This document shows, piece after piece, positions 33,659-42,830 of a stretch of DNA of 64,000 nucleotides; positions within the stretch are counted from its first letter, which is position 1; each line of letters opens with the position of its first letter. The position numbers were made by a program, and so were the translations under genes. The notes beneath the pieces are model-generated. The model was not told the origin of the DNA, did not search any database, and worked only from the letters and a program-made list of their open reading frames with translations. This stretch comes from Bacillus sp. SM2101 (GTDB lineage: Bacteria > Bacillota > Bacilli > Bacillales > SM2101): contig NZ_JAEUFG010000005.1 in the NCBI RefSeq assembly GCF_018588585.1, forward strand, positions 34,474-98,473, in the 5' to 3' direction.

Positions 33659-36600
33659 TACAACCCCTCCAGTTCAGTATCATACAAGTCATCCTTGACT
33701 CTTTTTCGTAATTCCAATGTAATCTTAGTTCCACAGTTTATTTTTGAGTCAACTTGTATATGCGCTTCATTCAAAGATGCTAATCTTCTTCTTATGTTCG
33801 TCATACCTATCCCTGCATTTTTCAGTTCTCCATTTTTAAACTGCTTTAATGCTTCCTCCGACAATCCCACCCCGTCATCTTCTATGATAATAAGTATAGA
33901 GGTTTTACGGTTTGTAATTGATAATGAAACATTTCCTTCTCCTTTTTTATTAAACACTCCATGTCTAATCGCATTTTCAACAAAAGGCTGAATACATAAT
34001 GCAGGAATATAGATTCCATCTAACTCATCATCTATGCTAGCTGTAAAGTTTAACCACTTAAACCTAACTCTTTCAATTTCCACGTAAGCCTCTATCAACT
34101 GTAATTCTTGCTCTAGTGGTATAAACATCGTTTGAGGAGTTGTGTTGTAAATGATACGTAAGTATTGGTTTAACATTTTGAGCAATCGAATAGCATCATC
34201 AACATTTGTATAACATAGAGATGCAATTGTGCTAAGAGCATTATGTAAAAAGTGTGGCTTTATTTGTGCTTGTAAAAAAGCTAGTTCATTATTGAAAGCA
34301 TCCTCCATCGATGTTTTCATAGCAAGCAATGTTTGAATCCTCGCTAATATCGTGTTGGAGTCAAAGGGTTTCGTAATATAATCGTTCGCACCAGCGTTAA
34401 AGCCAAGAGCGATGTCCTCTGGCATATCTTTCACTGTTGCTAACAAAACAGGTAATGATATGAATGATTTTGACTCCCTTATTTTTTGACAAAGCTCAAT
34501 TCCCGACATTTCTGGCATCATCACATCAGTTATAACAAGGTCAATATGAGGATGTTCATTGAGTTTACTTAAAGCATCATTCGCTGAAAATGAAATAATA
34601 ACCTTAAAATGTTGCTTTGATAACATATTTTGAAGCACTTGAATATTAGCTCGTTCGTCATCTACGATGAGAATCGTTTGATCAGAATTAGCAGTAGTGT
34701 CGTTATCGCTTTGTAAATCCTCATTTCGTCTATATGTAGATGCAGTTGTTGTTGATGCAACTTCTTCGACTAGCTTCGGATTTTGGGCAATCGGTAGGGT
34801 AAAACAAAATCTAGACCCTATACCAACTTCAGTCCAATCGACCCAAATACGACCATTCATCTTTTCTATTAATTGTCGACTAATATATAACCCTAAACCC
34901 ATACTTTGATAGCTATCAACTTGCATAAATTGATCTAATTGTTCGTAATAACTAAATATCTCTTCCCTTTTCTCATCTGGGATTCCTATTCCCGTATCTT
35001 CTATATATATGTATAAGGTTTCTTCTATTTTTTGAGATGAAACAGTAATTTCCCCACGTTCTGTGTGCTTTATCGCGTTATGGATTAAGTTATACAAGAT
35101 TTGGCGCAAACGATTTTCGTCAGCTTCTACTAACGCATAATCGTGTAGATTATTTATTAAGTCAATATTTTTCCCTTGCACTTCAAATGCGAGTACATCA
35201 AACACGATTTGAGCTGATACTTTAATATCTACAGTTGCTATGTGTAACTGCAATTGTCCATTTTTTAGTCTGGAGACATCAATTAAATCATTTACTAAAT
35301 TGGATAGCTTAACTGAGGTGTCGTGAATGAGTGTAAGATTATTCCTTTCGTTATTTGACATTTGATCTTTTTTATCTAACAAGTATGAAGAAATATTAAT
35401 AATACCGTGTAATGGTGTTTTTAACTCATGAGAAGTTTTTGCTAAAAACTCATCTTTCATTTTGTTCATTGAAATTAACTTATTCGACAAGCTTTCAAGC
35501 ATGCCAAATGTATGTGTATATCGAAGAGCTAATAAAATATACATTACCGCTACAAAGATAACAATACTTATTTCTCTGTATTGGCCTAAATCATAAATAA
35601 TTTGAGACCGAGTTTTTAAAATCGGCTCCCATTGTATAAATTCTCCAGTCAAAGCTACCATAATATCAAAGAAATTAATCGTACCGAAATACATAAAAAA
35701 AAGAAAAATAAATATGCTCGATAATAGTAATAACTCTCTTTTCTCGACCTCATCATATTTTCTTTTATAAAATACCCACACTAACTTAAAGAAAATAAAA
35801 CTTAAACAACCTCCGCTAATAAATAAGAAAAACATCTCCATATGAGTATATTTATCATAAGGAAACAGCAAAACTATTAAAGGATAAATCACTAAGAGTG
35901 AGCATGCAATACGCATCACCCTCTTAGAAAGTAATGTCGCATCTAACGCATGAAGGAATAAGAATATGAATAAAATTGCGCTATATGCTGATATATCTTG
36001 AATCTTATAGGCCGTATCAATTGAAATTGATGGAAAAAACAGCATAAAGAGCTTCTCACTTCTACATGAGTAAGAGATTAATAAACATAAGAAAAATAAT
36101 CCATTGTATAAATAAAACTTGTTACTTTTCATTTTCATAAAATAAATACTCATATGATATACACAAAATAACAACAAAACAAAAATAATAGCTAAATCTG
36201 TACCAAAAGAGATGAGTTGCAACTTAGATATGTCCTCTTGAAAGCCAAATTCTATATCGTCAATAATACCCCCATCATAATAATCATATTTAGATACTTG
36301 TATGACTAATTCAAAAGAGGATTGATTTAGCGGGAAATACTTTGCATAAGGAATATTACCGATTTGTTGCGTCTCTACATTGTTGGTAGGCTCCCCACTC
36401 TGCCCGACTAAATAACCGTTAATAAACAATTTATGTGCCATGCGTATATCATTAATTTTAATTCCGAAAAGTTGGTCAGTATGTTTATCATTTAATAATA
36501 CCTTTAGTCGATAGGTAGCAAACCCATCTTTATTTATTACACTCGAACCTCGTATTTGATTACCAACGTTCGGAACATTTCGAAAGTTGTTACTAAAATC

Positions 36601-36828
36601 GTTTTTATTTAAAATAGCAGGTTGTAATAGCACATTTTCATAAAATTCCCAATTCCCATTAAGACTAACTAAGCCATCCTTCTTAAAGTTCCAATTGGTA
36701 AGGTCGATAACTCCTTTATTAGCAGTTGGAGCAGATGGGTTAGAATTAGTCACCGGATTTAAAAAGTATAGAAAAAGTATTGCTAATATTAATCCGATGA
36801 TGATCATTTGACGTTCATGCTTACTCAT
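33658..36828 (-). CDS. Hybrid sensor kinase: 7TMR-DISM + HisKA/HATPase + receiver + LytS-type kinase
   Basis: A 1056-residue membrane sensor. Order: N-terminal anchor helix; an extracytoplasmic DISM-type beta domain (about 40-200); seven transmembrane helices (about 205-440); HisKA with SHELKTPLHG (His near 466); HATPase (GLGLYISRQL); receiver with ITDVMMPEMSG (Asp near 769); then a second, LytS-type kinase with QIKPHFLHNAL (His near 862) and HATPase FVENAIRHG (near 953). Two kinase modules of different class in one chain allow an internal phosphorelay to the downstream SARP regulator. The signal is unknown; DISM domains are thought to bind carbohydrates. ATG 36828 follows AGGAGA. Confidence 0.9.
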   Translation of the reverse strand: MSKHERQMIIIGLILAILFLYFLNPVTNSNPSAPTANKGVIDLTNWNFKKDGLVSLNGNWEFYENVLLQPAILNKNDFSNNFRNVPNVGNQIRGSSVINKDGFATYRLKVLLNDKHTDQLFGIKINDIRMAHKLFINGYLVGQSGEPTNNVETQQIGNIPYAKYFPLNQSSFELVIQVSKYDYYDGGIIDDIEFGFQEDISKLQLISFGTDLAIIFVLLLFCVYHMSIYFMKMKSNKFYLYNGLFFLCLLISYSCRSEKLFMLFFPSISIDTAYKIQDISAYSAILFIFLFLHALDATLLSKRVMRIACSLLVIYPLIVLLFPYDKYTHMEMFFLFISGGCLSFIFFKLVWVFYKRKYDEVEKRELLLLSSIFIFLFFMYFGTINFFDIMVALTGEFIQWEPILKTRSQIIYDLGQYREISIVIFVAVMYILLALRYTHTFGMLESLSNKLISMNKMKDEFLAKTSHELKTPLHGIINISSYLLDKKDQMSNNERNNLTLIHDTSVKLSNLVNDLIDVSRLKNGQLQLHIATVDIKVSAQIVFDVLAFEVQGKNIDLINNLHDYALVEADENRLRQILYNLIHNAIKHTERGEITVSSQKIEETLYIYIEDTGIGIPDEKREEIFSYYEQLDQFMQVDSYQSMGLGLYISRQLIEKMNGRIWVDWTEVGIGSRFCFTLPIAQNPKLVEEVASTTTASTYRRNEDLQSDNDTTANSDQTILIVDDERANIQVLQNMLSKQHFKVIISFSANDALSKLNEHPHIDLVITDVMMPEMSGIELCQKIRESKSFISLPVLLATVKDMPEDIALGFNAGANDYITKPFDSNTILARIQTLLAMKTSMEDAFNNELAFLQAQIKPHFLHNALSTIASLCYTNVDDAIRLLKMLNQYLRIIYNTTPQTMFIPLEQELQLIEAYVEIERVRFKWLNFTASIDDELDGIYIPALCIQPFVENAIRHGVFNKKGEGNVSLSITNRKTSILIIIEDDGVGLSEEALKQFKNGELKNAGIGMTNIRRRLASLNEAHIQVDSKINCGTKITLELRKRVKDDLYDTELEGL

Positions 36829-36844
36829 CTTATTTCTCCTAATT

Positions 36845-36936
36845 AATAAATTGTAATTAAATATCGGAATAAATTATTATACTACACAAAATCGTGACAC
36901 AAGAATAAATTGTAATGTGTTTCATCAGTCACGATT
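36845..36936. promoter_or_regulatory. Operator-like repeats and -10 before the sensor kinase
   Basis: A 13-base direct repeat AATAAATTGTAAT occurs at 36845-36857 and 36904-36916. A 9-base inverted repeat, AATCGTGAC (36890-36898) and GTCACGATT (36928-36936), overlaps the region upstream of a perfect TATAAT on the - strand (36881-36876). This looks like an autoregulatory promoter. Confidence 0.45.
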
Positions 36937-37263
36937 AATAAACTATTTTCTAATTGTTACAGAAAACTAGTTGTATACGTTCAAAGACTATGAAAAACAA
37001 CAGCAACACTTTTCCTAATCTGTATTGCTTTTGAAATAAGTAAAGAAAAGATCGTATTCGATTAACACCATATTTAACAAGGAATGAAACTTATTATTGT
37101 AAATATTTATGCGTATATATTTCTACTCTATGAGAAAACACCCTATTAGAAAAAAATAAAATAAATGTAAGTAATTGTCGGAATTCTCAATATTTAAAAT
37201 TTTTTAAAAGAGTGCTTTTTCGTGATACCATATAAATAAATTATATTAATCGGAGGGGTTCTC
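36937..37263. other. Intergenic stretch upstream of yppF
   Basis: AT-rich (36937-37263). It holds no ORF with a ribosome site and no clear repeat copy. The yppF promoter presumably lies in its right part (CGTGATACCATATAAATAAA near 37221-37240) but is not convincing. Confidence 0.3.
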
Positions 37264-37461
37264 ATGAATGTTCAAGAATTGCGTAACCACTTTATTTCTC
37301 AAAGGAAATATGAACCTATTGATGGTAATGAATTGCTTGATTTCGCAAGGCAAATCTACTTGCATGGAAACCTTCCCATTAGAGATTACAGAAATATTGT
37401 ACGTCAATTAGAGACTGATGGAGCGCAGAAGCCTGAGTATGTTGTAGATGAAATCGTCTAA
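37264..37461 (+). CDS. yppF: YppF-like protein
   Basis: A 65-residue helical protein. MNVQELRNHFISQRKYEP, followed by NELLDFARQIYLHGNLPIRD and YRNIVRQLE, aligns with B. subtilis YppF (MNVHSLKEQF..., ELLDFAHYLYVH...). Function unknown. ATG 37264 follows GGAGGGGTTCTC. A strong terminator is found 130 bp downstream. Confidence 0.82.
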   Translation: MNVQELRNHFISQRKYEPIDGNELLDFARQIYLHGNLPIRDYRNIVRQLETDGAQKPEYVVDEIV

Positions 37462-37590
37462 ACGATATATAGGAGCTGCAAGTCAAAATGGGCTTTCACG
37501 TTCATTTGACTTCCGATAATAAAACATAATTGACTAATCTCTTACTATTCATCTAAAAAACTATGACATCATATTATAAGACATAATATG

Positions 37591-37622
37591 GAGGGGATAC
37601 TATAATCCCCTCTATTTTTATT
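37591..37622 (+). terminator. Intrinsic terminator between yppF and the convergent membrane-protein gene
   Basis: GAGGGGAT-ACTATA-ATCCCCTC followed by TATTTTTATT on the + strand. Confidence 0.75.
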
Positions 37623-37636
37623 CAATACCTGTTCTA

Positions 37637-38176
37637 CTAATTATCAATTTCCCTAAAAAAACCACCAAAATCAATGAACTGAACACGCTCTATACCAAAA
37701 AGCTTATATTTAATTTTCAACTGCTTAATTTCAGTCGTCTTGTAAGATTGATCAAATTCCTCCATTCTTAGTACATATGTCAATTCAAACCTTTCTTTAT
37801 CAGGTTGATAGTCTTGAATATCTCGATATACGGTATCTATTTTTCTTTCCTCATTTTCAGCTAAGCTTCCATAAGATCCACTTACATAAATATAAGGTAT
37901 AGCTGATAATCTATCACTCTCATTTAATGCTGTACCATCACTTTTTATTATTGTAATTTCTTTTATAATTGGACTACCTACACCATTCCATTTCATGCCA
38001 TAAGACAAATGGACTGCGTCATTATCTCTTAATGATTCTAGTGGAATCCACGTGTGGCTCCATGTTGAAAACCCACTTTCTTCAAAATCCTTGTATAAAT
38101 TGATAGTTAAAATCACTCCAACAGTGATTAAAATAATGATCGGCCCCGATAAAATAATTAACCATTCTTTTTTCAC
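37637..38176 (-). CDS. Single-pass membrane-anchored protein, unknown
   Basis: A 179-residue protein with an N-terminal transmembrane helix (WLIILSGPIIILITVGVILT) and an outside beta-rich domain. No family was recognised. It has no cysteines, so it is not a lipoprotein. GTG 38176 is preceded by GGAGTGGTGAG. It stands alone between convergent yppF and the divergent small gene at 38434. Base composition is like that of its neighbours. Confidence 0.65.
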   Translation of the reverse strand: MKKEWLIILSGPIIILITVGVILTINLYKDFEESGFSTWSHTWIPLESLRDNDAVHLSYGMKWNGVGSPIIKEITIIKSDGTALNESDRLSAIPYIYVSGSYGSLAENEERKIDTVYRDIQDYQPDKERFELTYVLRMEEFDQSYKTTEIKQLKIKYKLFGIERVQFIDFGGFFREIDN

Positions 38177-38433
38177 CTCACCACTCCATTCTAGTTAATA
38201 CGTTCATGTTAAGAAGTACACTTTTCTTAACATCATTAAAATATATCCCACTTATAGAGATCAGTACAAAAGATCCATAGGGAATATTTTCATTTTTTTC
38301 TTTTTATGGATATTAATGAAGTTTGATCTTATTTTATCATTAAATTCCATTTTATTTTGAATAAAAGTTATATTTATCGCCTTTTTATCCAATAGTAATA
38401 AAGATGGAAAACTATACATAGGAGGAATTAAGG

Positions 38434-38601
38434 ATGGGTCGTGGTAAGCATTTTAATCATAAACGGAAAGGTTATAAAAACACCAAACATAAATTCGGAC
38501 ATAATGTAGCAGCAAAATATAAAGAAGAAGCAGAATTTGCAATCGAAACAGTAGCTACGAAGAAAGATCGCCCAGTTTCAATTCACGTTGAAAAAGAGTA
38601 A
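38434..38601 (+). CDS. 55-residue basic protein (EFA motif, candidate spore protein)
   Basis: ATG 38434 is 6 bases after AGGAGG. The product begins MGRGKHFNHKRKGYKNTKHK, is very basic, and then has EEAEFAIETVATKK, which recalls the EFA(S)ET motif of gamma-type SASP. No membrane segment or cysteine. The MGRG start also recalls YfhD-type small proteins, but the rest does not fit. The gene is short enough to be skipped by standard callers. It is convergent with thiC across a strong terminator. Confidence 0.5.
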   Translation: MGRGKHFNHKRKGYKNTKHKFGHNVAAKYKEEAEFAIETVATKKDRPVSIHVEKE

Positions 38602-38654
38602 GTTTTGTTAGAAATAGTCTGTGTAAATAAGAGTATTTAATGAAAGTTCATGGT

Positions 38655-38697
38655 AAAAACAAGTGAGAAGTAAGCGCTATTCGCCTACTTCTCACTA
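38655..38697 (-). terminator. Bidirectional terminator of thiC and the small gene at 38434
   Basis: AGTGAGAAGTA pairs with TACTTCTCACT, extended by GCG/CGC around a CTATT loop. On the - strand the stem runs into TGTTTTTACC. Confidence 0.75.
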
Positions 38698-38707
38698 TAT
38701 AGAAGAT

Positions 38708-40504
<1,797 letters not shown>

Positions 40505-40573
40505 TCAACTGTCAGATAGTCGGTTTGAATAAAGTATACAATTTCCAACTATCTTATAAAGTTGCTGACCCAT

Positions 40574-40608
40574 ACCAACTAAAAAAGAGTTCTCAAAATT
40601 GAGAACCC
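40574..40608 (-). terminator. Regulated terminator of the TPP riboswitch
   Basis: On the - strand GGGTTCTCAA-TTTTGAGAACTC followed by TTTTTTAG, lying between the riboswitch and thiC. It is the likely expression platform when thiamine pyrophosphate is bound. Confidence 0.85.
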
Positions 40609-40660
40609 TTTTGTTGAAAGTAATTTATGACATAGCTATAGTAACAATAAGCTGGTCGAA

Positions 40661-40762
40661 TTCTACTTCCCTACGCTGGTATGAGCCAGATCAGGTTCTA
40701 AGAGTCAAAGAACTTTAACGCGCTCTTCTCTCAGTCCAAGCTATTGGACCCCCCTAGTAGTG
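40661..40762 (-). promoter_or_regulatory. TPP (THI-box) riboswitch
   Basis: On the - strand: CTAGGGGGGTCC, then GACTGAGAGAAGAGC, then the conserved AACCTGATCTGGCTCATACC and AGCGTAGGGAAGT. CTGAGA and the ACCTGATCTGG...ACCAGCGTAGGGAA core are diagnostic of the thiamine pyrophosphate aptamer. It controls thiC by transcription termination. Confidence 0.95.
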
Positions 40763-40837
40763 AACATATGTAGTTATCGTTAATACTATAACACAATTAA
40801 TATTGTTGTGAATAGAGAAAAAATAAATTATACAATT

Positions 40838-41206
40838 TTATTTTTCTTTAAGTTCACTTATCATCGCATTTAATAAATAATCAACTGATTGGTGAAGGTT
40901 TAACAAACGCTTCCCCTTCCCTTCATTATAAAAAACTTGAACAGACAATGTTTGCAAATTTTCAAAAGTTGATTCAATTTGCAAAGGATAAATATATTTA
41001 GGATTTTGTTCATTAATCCACTGCAAAGCATTGATTTTCCACATATCAAGAATTTTATTAACTTCATTAGCAAACGGATATACCTCACGATAAAAATCAA
41101 CTTCAACATGAGTAAGCTCTTTTCTTTGTTCCAGTATATCTATGCATTTATTATTAAATGTCTTTAACATATTTGTTAATTTTATTAATTTTTCGTAATT
41201 TTCCAT
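40838..41206 (-). CDS. yppE: YppE-like protein (DUF1798)
   Basis: A 122-residue helical-bundle protein. The pattern LTHVEVDFYREVYPFANEVN, followed by QNPKYIYPLQIESTFENLQT and VDYLLNAMISELKEK, matches YppE of B. subtilis (123 aa; RRPKYVHKEQIE). Function unknown. ATG 41206 follows GGAGAATAAAAT. It is in the conserved neighbourhood of yppF, sspM and recU, here with thiC inserted. Confidence 0.78.
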   Translation of the reverse strand: MENYEKLIKLTNMLKTFNNKCIDILEQRKELTHVEVDFYREVYPFANEVNKILDMWKINALQWINEQNPKYIYPLQIESTFENLQTLSVQVFYNEGKGKRLLNLHQSVDYLLNAMISELKEK

Positions 41207-41312
41207 ATTTTATTCTCCAATTAATCTACTTAAGTTCCAGTAATATTATATCAATTCAATGGATTGATTGAAAGGATAGCGAGGGTATCTTTTGCTGAAT
41301 TTCTATGTGGGA

Positions 41313-41522
41313 TTAGAGTGCAATGTCGATGATGTTATGATCATATATATTTTCTATTTTATGAAGGTTATTTGATATAGTTTTAATATTCCTTTGTTGT
41401 TGCTCAACATATATACCTATGTGTTCTTCAACATGATTAACAAGCTTTTGATCTATTAATTCAAGATAGTCAAGCAATTCATCAAACACCGAATTCTGCA
41501 ATTCTTTATTGGTCAATTCCAT
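41313..41522 (-). CDS. Small helical protein, unknown
   Basis: A 69-residue, mostly helical protein (LLDYLELIDQKLVNHVEEHI and a second amphipathic helix). A strong ribosome site, GAGGAGGAAGAAG, precedes ATG 41522. No family is recognised. It lies 106 bp before yppE on the same strand and could be cotranscribed. Confidence 0.55.
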   Translation of the reverse strand: MELTNKELQNSVFDELLDYLELIDQKLVNHVEEHIGIYVEQQQRNIKTISNNLHKIENIYDHNIIDIAL

Positions 41523-41712
41523 TTATCTTCTTCCTCCTCATCAGTATATTTAACTTACATTATAATCATTGAGCTAAACATAGCCTCTCTTTTACTTATA
41601 CGTTATAGTTTCGTGATGTTAAGTTCAACACCTCCACGATTGACAAAACTAGAACTAATTCAACAAAGAAAGTCGACAATTTTATTTTTGCGACAATTCG
41701 ACAACGCAGTTC

Positions 41713-41741
41713 GCATGAAAATAACAGGATTGTTTACACTA
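41713..41741 (+). promoter_or_regulatory. sigma-G-like promoter of sspM
   Basis: GCATG (41713-41717) matches the -35 pattern GHATR; 17 bases later TACACTA (41735-41741) matches CATWMTA at 5 of 7 positions. Confidence 0.35.
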
Positions 41742-41761
41742 ATTGTTAGGAGGTGTTTTAG

Positions 41762-41869
41762 TTGGCCAAAAATAAAAACAACAAGCAGCAAAATACTCAA
41801 GAAAATAAACAGAAAGCAACGGGATATGGTAACCCAAAACTAGAAGGCCCTAATAAACCTGCTACTTAA
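41762..41869 (+). CDS. sspM: Small acid-soluble spore protein M
   Basis: A 35-residue basic protein; the C-terminus NPKLEGPNKPAT aligns with KKLGGPNRPST of B. subtilis SspM (34 aa). A minor forespore SASP expressed under sigma-G. Start TTG 41762 is 8 bases after AGGAGG. It sits near recU and ponA, as in B. subtilis. It is followed by a 12-bp stem terminator. Confidence 0.78.
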   Translation: MAKNKNNKQQNTQENKQKATGYGNPKLEGPNKPAT

Positions 41870-41876
41870 CTTCAAA

Positions 41877-41912
41877 CGAAGATGAGGGCTAGCCTTCCCT
41901 CATCTTCGATAT
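41877..41912 (+). terminator. Terminator of sspM
   Basis: Perfect 12-bp stem CGAAGATGAGGG/CCCTCATCTTCG with an 8-base loop, followed by ATATATT. The T tract is poor. Confidence 0.55.
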
Positions 41913-42190
41913 ATTACGTGTGAATCACCCCAACTACATGTCCTCATAGTACACTCTCCAATCGTTTACTTCATTCAAAATATTATATTTGTAACATTAT
42001 TATACGAACAATCGTCTAATTATTTGAGGCTAAATAACGTGTAAAAAGAAGTTTATCACTTGCCATAACTTAAAAAAACACCTATACTTTTTTTTTAACA
42101 TCATTATGATGACACTTTGTTAAAATCGTTACAATGTAGTTTTATTATTTGTTATGATAGTTGGTGAAGTTAGGTGAGGAGGATGAATCA
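41913..42190. other. Promoter region of recU-ponA
   Basis: AT-rich. A TTACAA (42129-42134), 18-base spacer and TATGAT (42153-42158) form a weak sigma-A promoter ending about 25 bases before the ribosome site of recU. Nothing else was recognised. Confidence 0.35.
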
Positions 42191-42790
42191 GTGATTCGCT
42201 ATCCGAATGGTAAATTATATAAAGAAAAACAAGATAAAGATACTAATACCGCTAAAAAAGCTTCATACAGTAATCGTGGTATGACTTTGGAAGAGGATAT
42301 TAATGACTCTAATCATTATTATTTACTACACAATATAGCGGTTATTCACAAAAAGCCAACGCCAGTTCAAATCGTACAAGTTGACTATCCGAAAAGAAGT
42401 GCTGCTGTTATTAAAGAAGCCTATTTTAAACAAGCTTCAACTACTGACTATAATGGTATTTACAAGGGTAGGTATATAGATTTTGAAGCTAAAGAAACTA
42501 GAAACAAAACATCATTCCCTTTGCAAAACTTTCACGACCACCAAATTAAACATATGCGAGATGTAATAAATCATAACGGATTGTGTTTTGTCATTTTACG
42601 ATTTACTAAGAATGAACAGATCTTTCTGCTAGAAGCTACCCACCTATTAAGTTTTTGGGACCGTATGAAAAAAGGAGATAGAAAATCAATAACAAAACAA
42701 GAGATAGTGGATTTAGGTCATGAAGTCCCACTAGGCTATAACCCACGCATTGATTATCTTAACATATTGGATAATATTTATTTCTCATAA
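42191..42790 (+). CDS. recU: Holliday junction resolvase RecU
   Basis: A 199-residue protein that resolves Holliday junctions and modulates Rec[15 protein letters not shown] and the catalytic core [18 protein letters not shown] (Asp, Glu and Lys of a PD-(D/E)xK-type site) are strongly conserved. Start GTG 42191 gives [10 protein letters not shown], the family N-terminus, and lies 8 bases after AGGAGG (42177-42182); the ORF opens earlier at a TTG without a ribosome site. It is 40 bp upstream of ponA, the conserved recU-ponA operon. Confidence 0.95.
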   Translation: MIRYPNGKLYKEKQDKDTNTAKKASYSNRGMTLEEDINDSNHYYLLHNIAVIHKKPTPVQIVQVDYPKRSAAVIKEAYFKQASTTDYNGIYKGRYIDFEAKETRNKTSFPLQNFHDHQIKHMRDVINHNGLCFVILRFTKNEQIFLLEATHLLSFWDRMKKGDRKSITKQEIVDLGHEVPLGYNPRIDYLNILDNIYFS

Positions 42791-42830
42791 CTCTGCTAGG
42801 GATTATTAAGTTGAAAGGTAGGAATACCAC

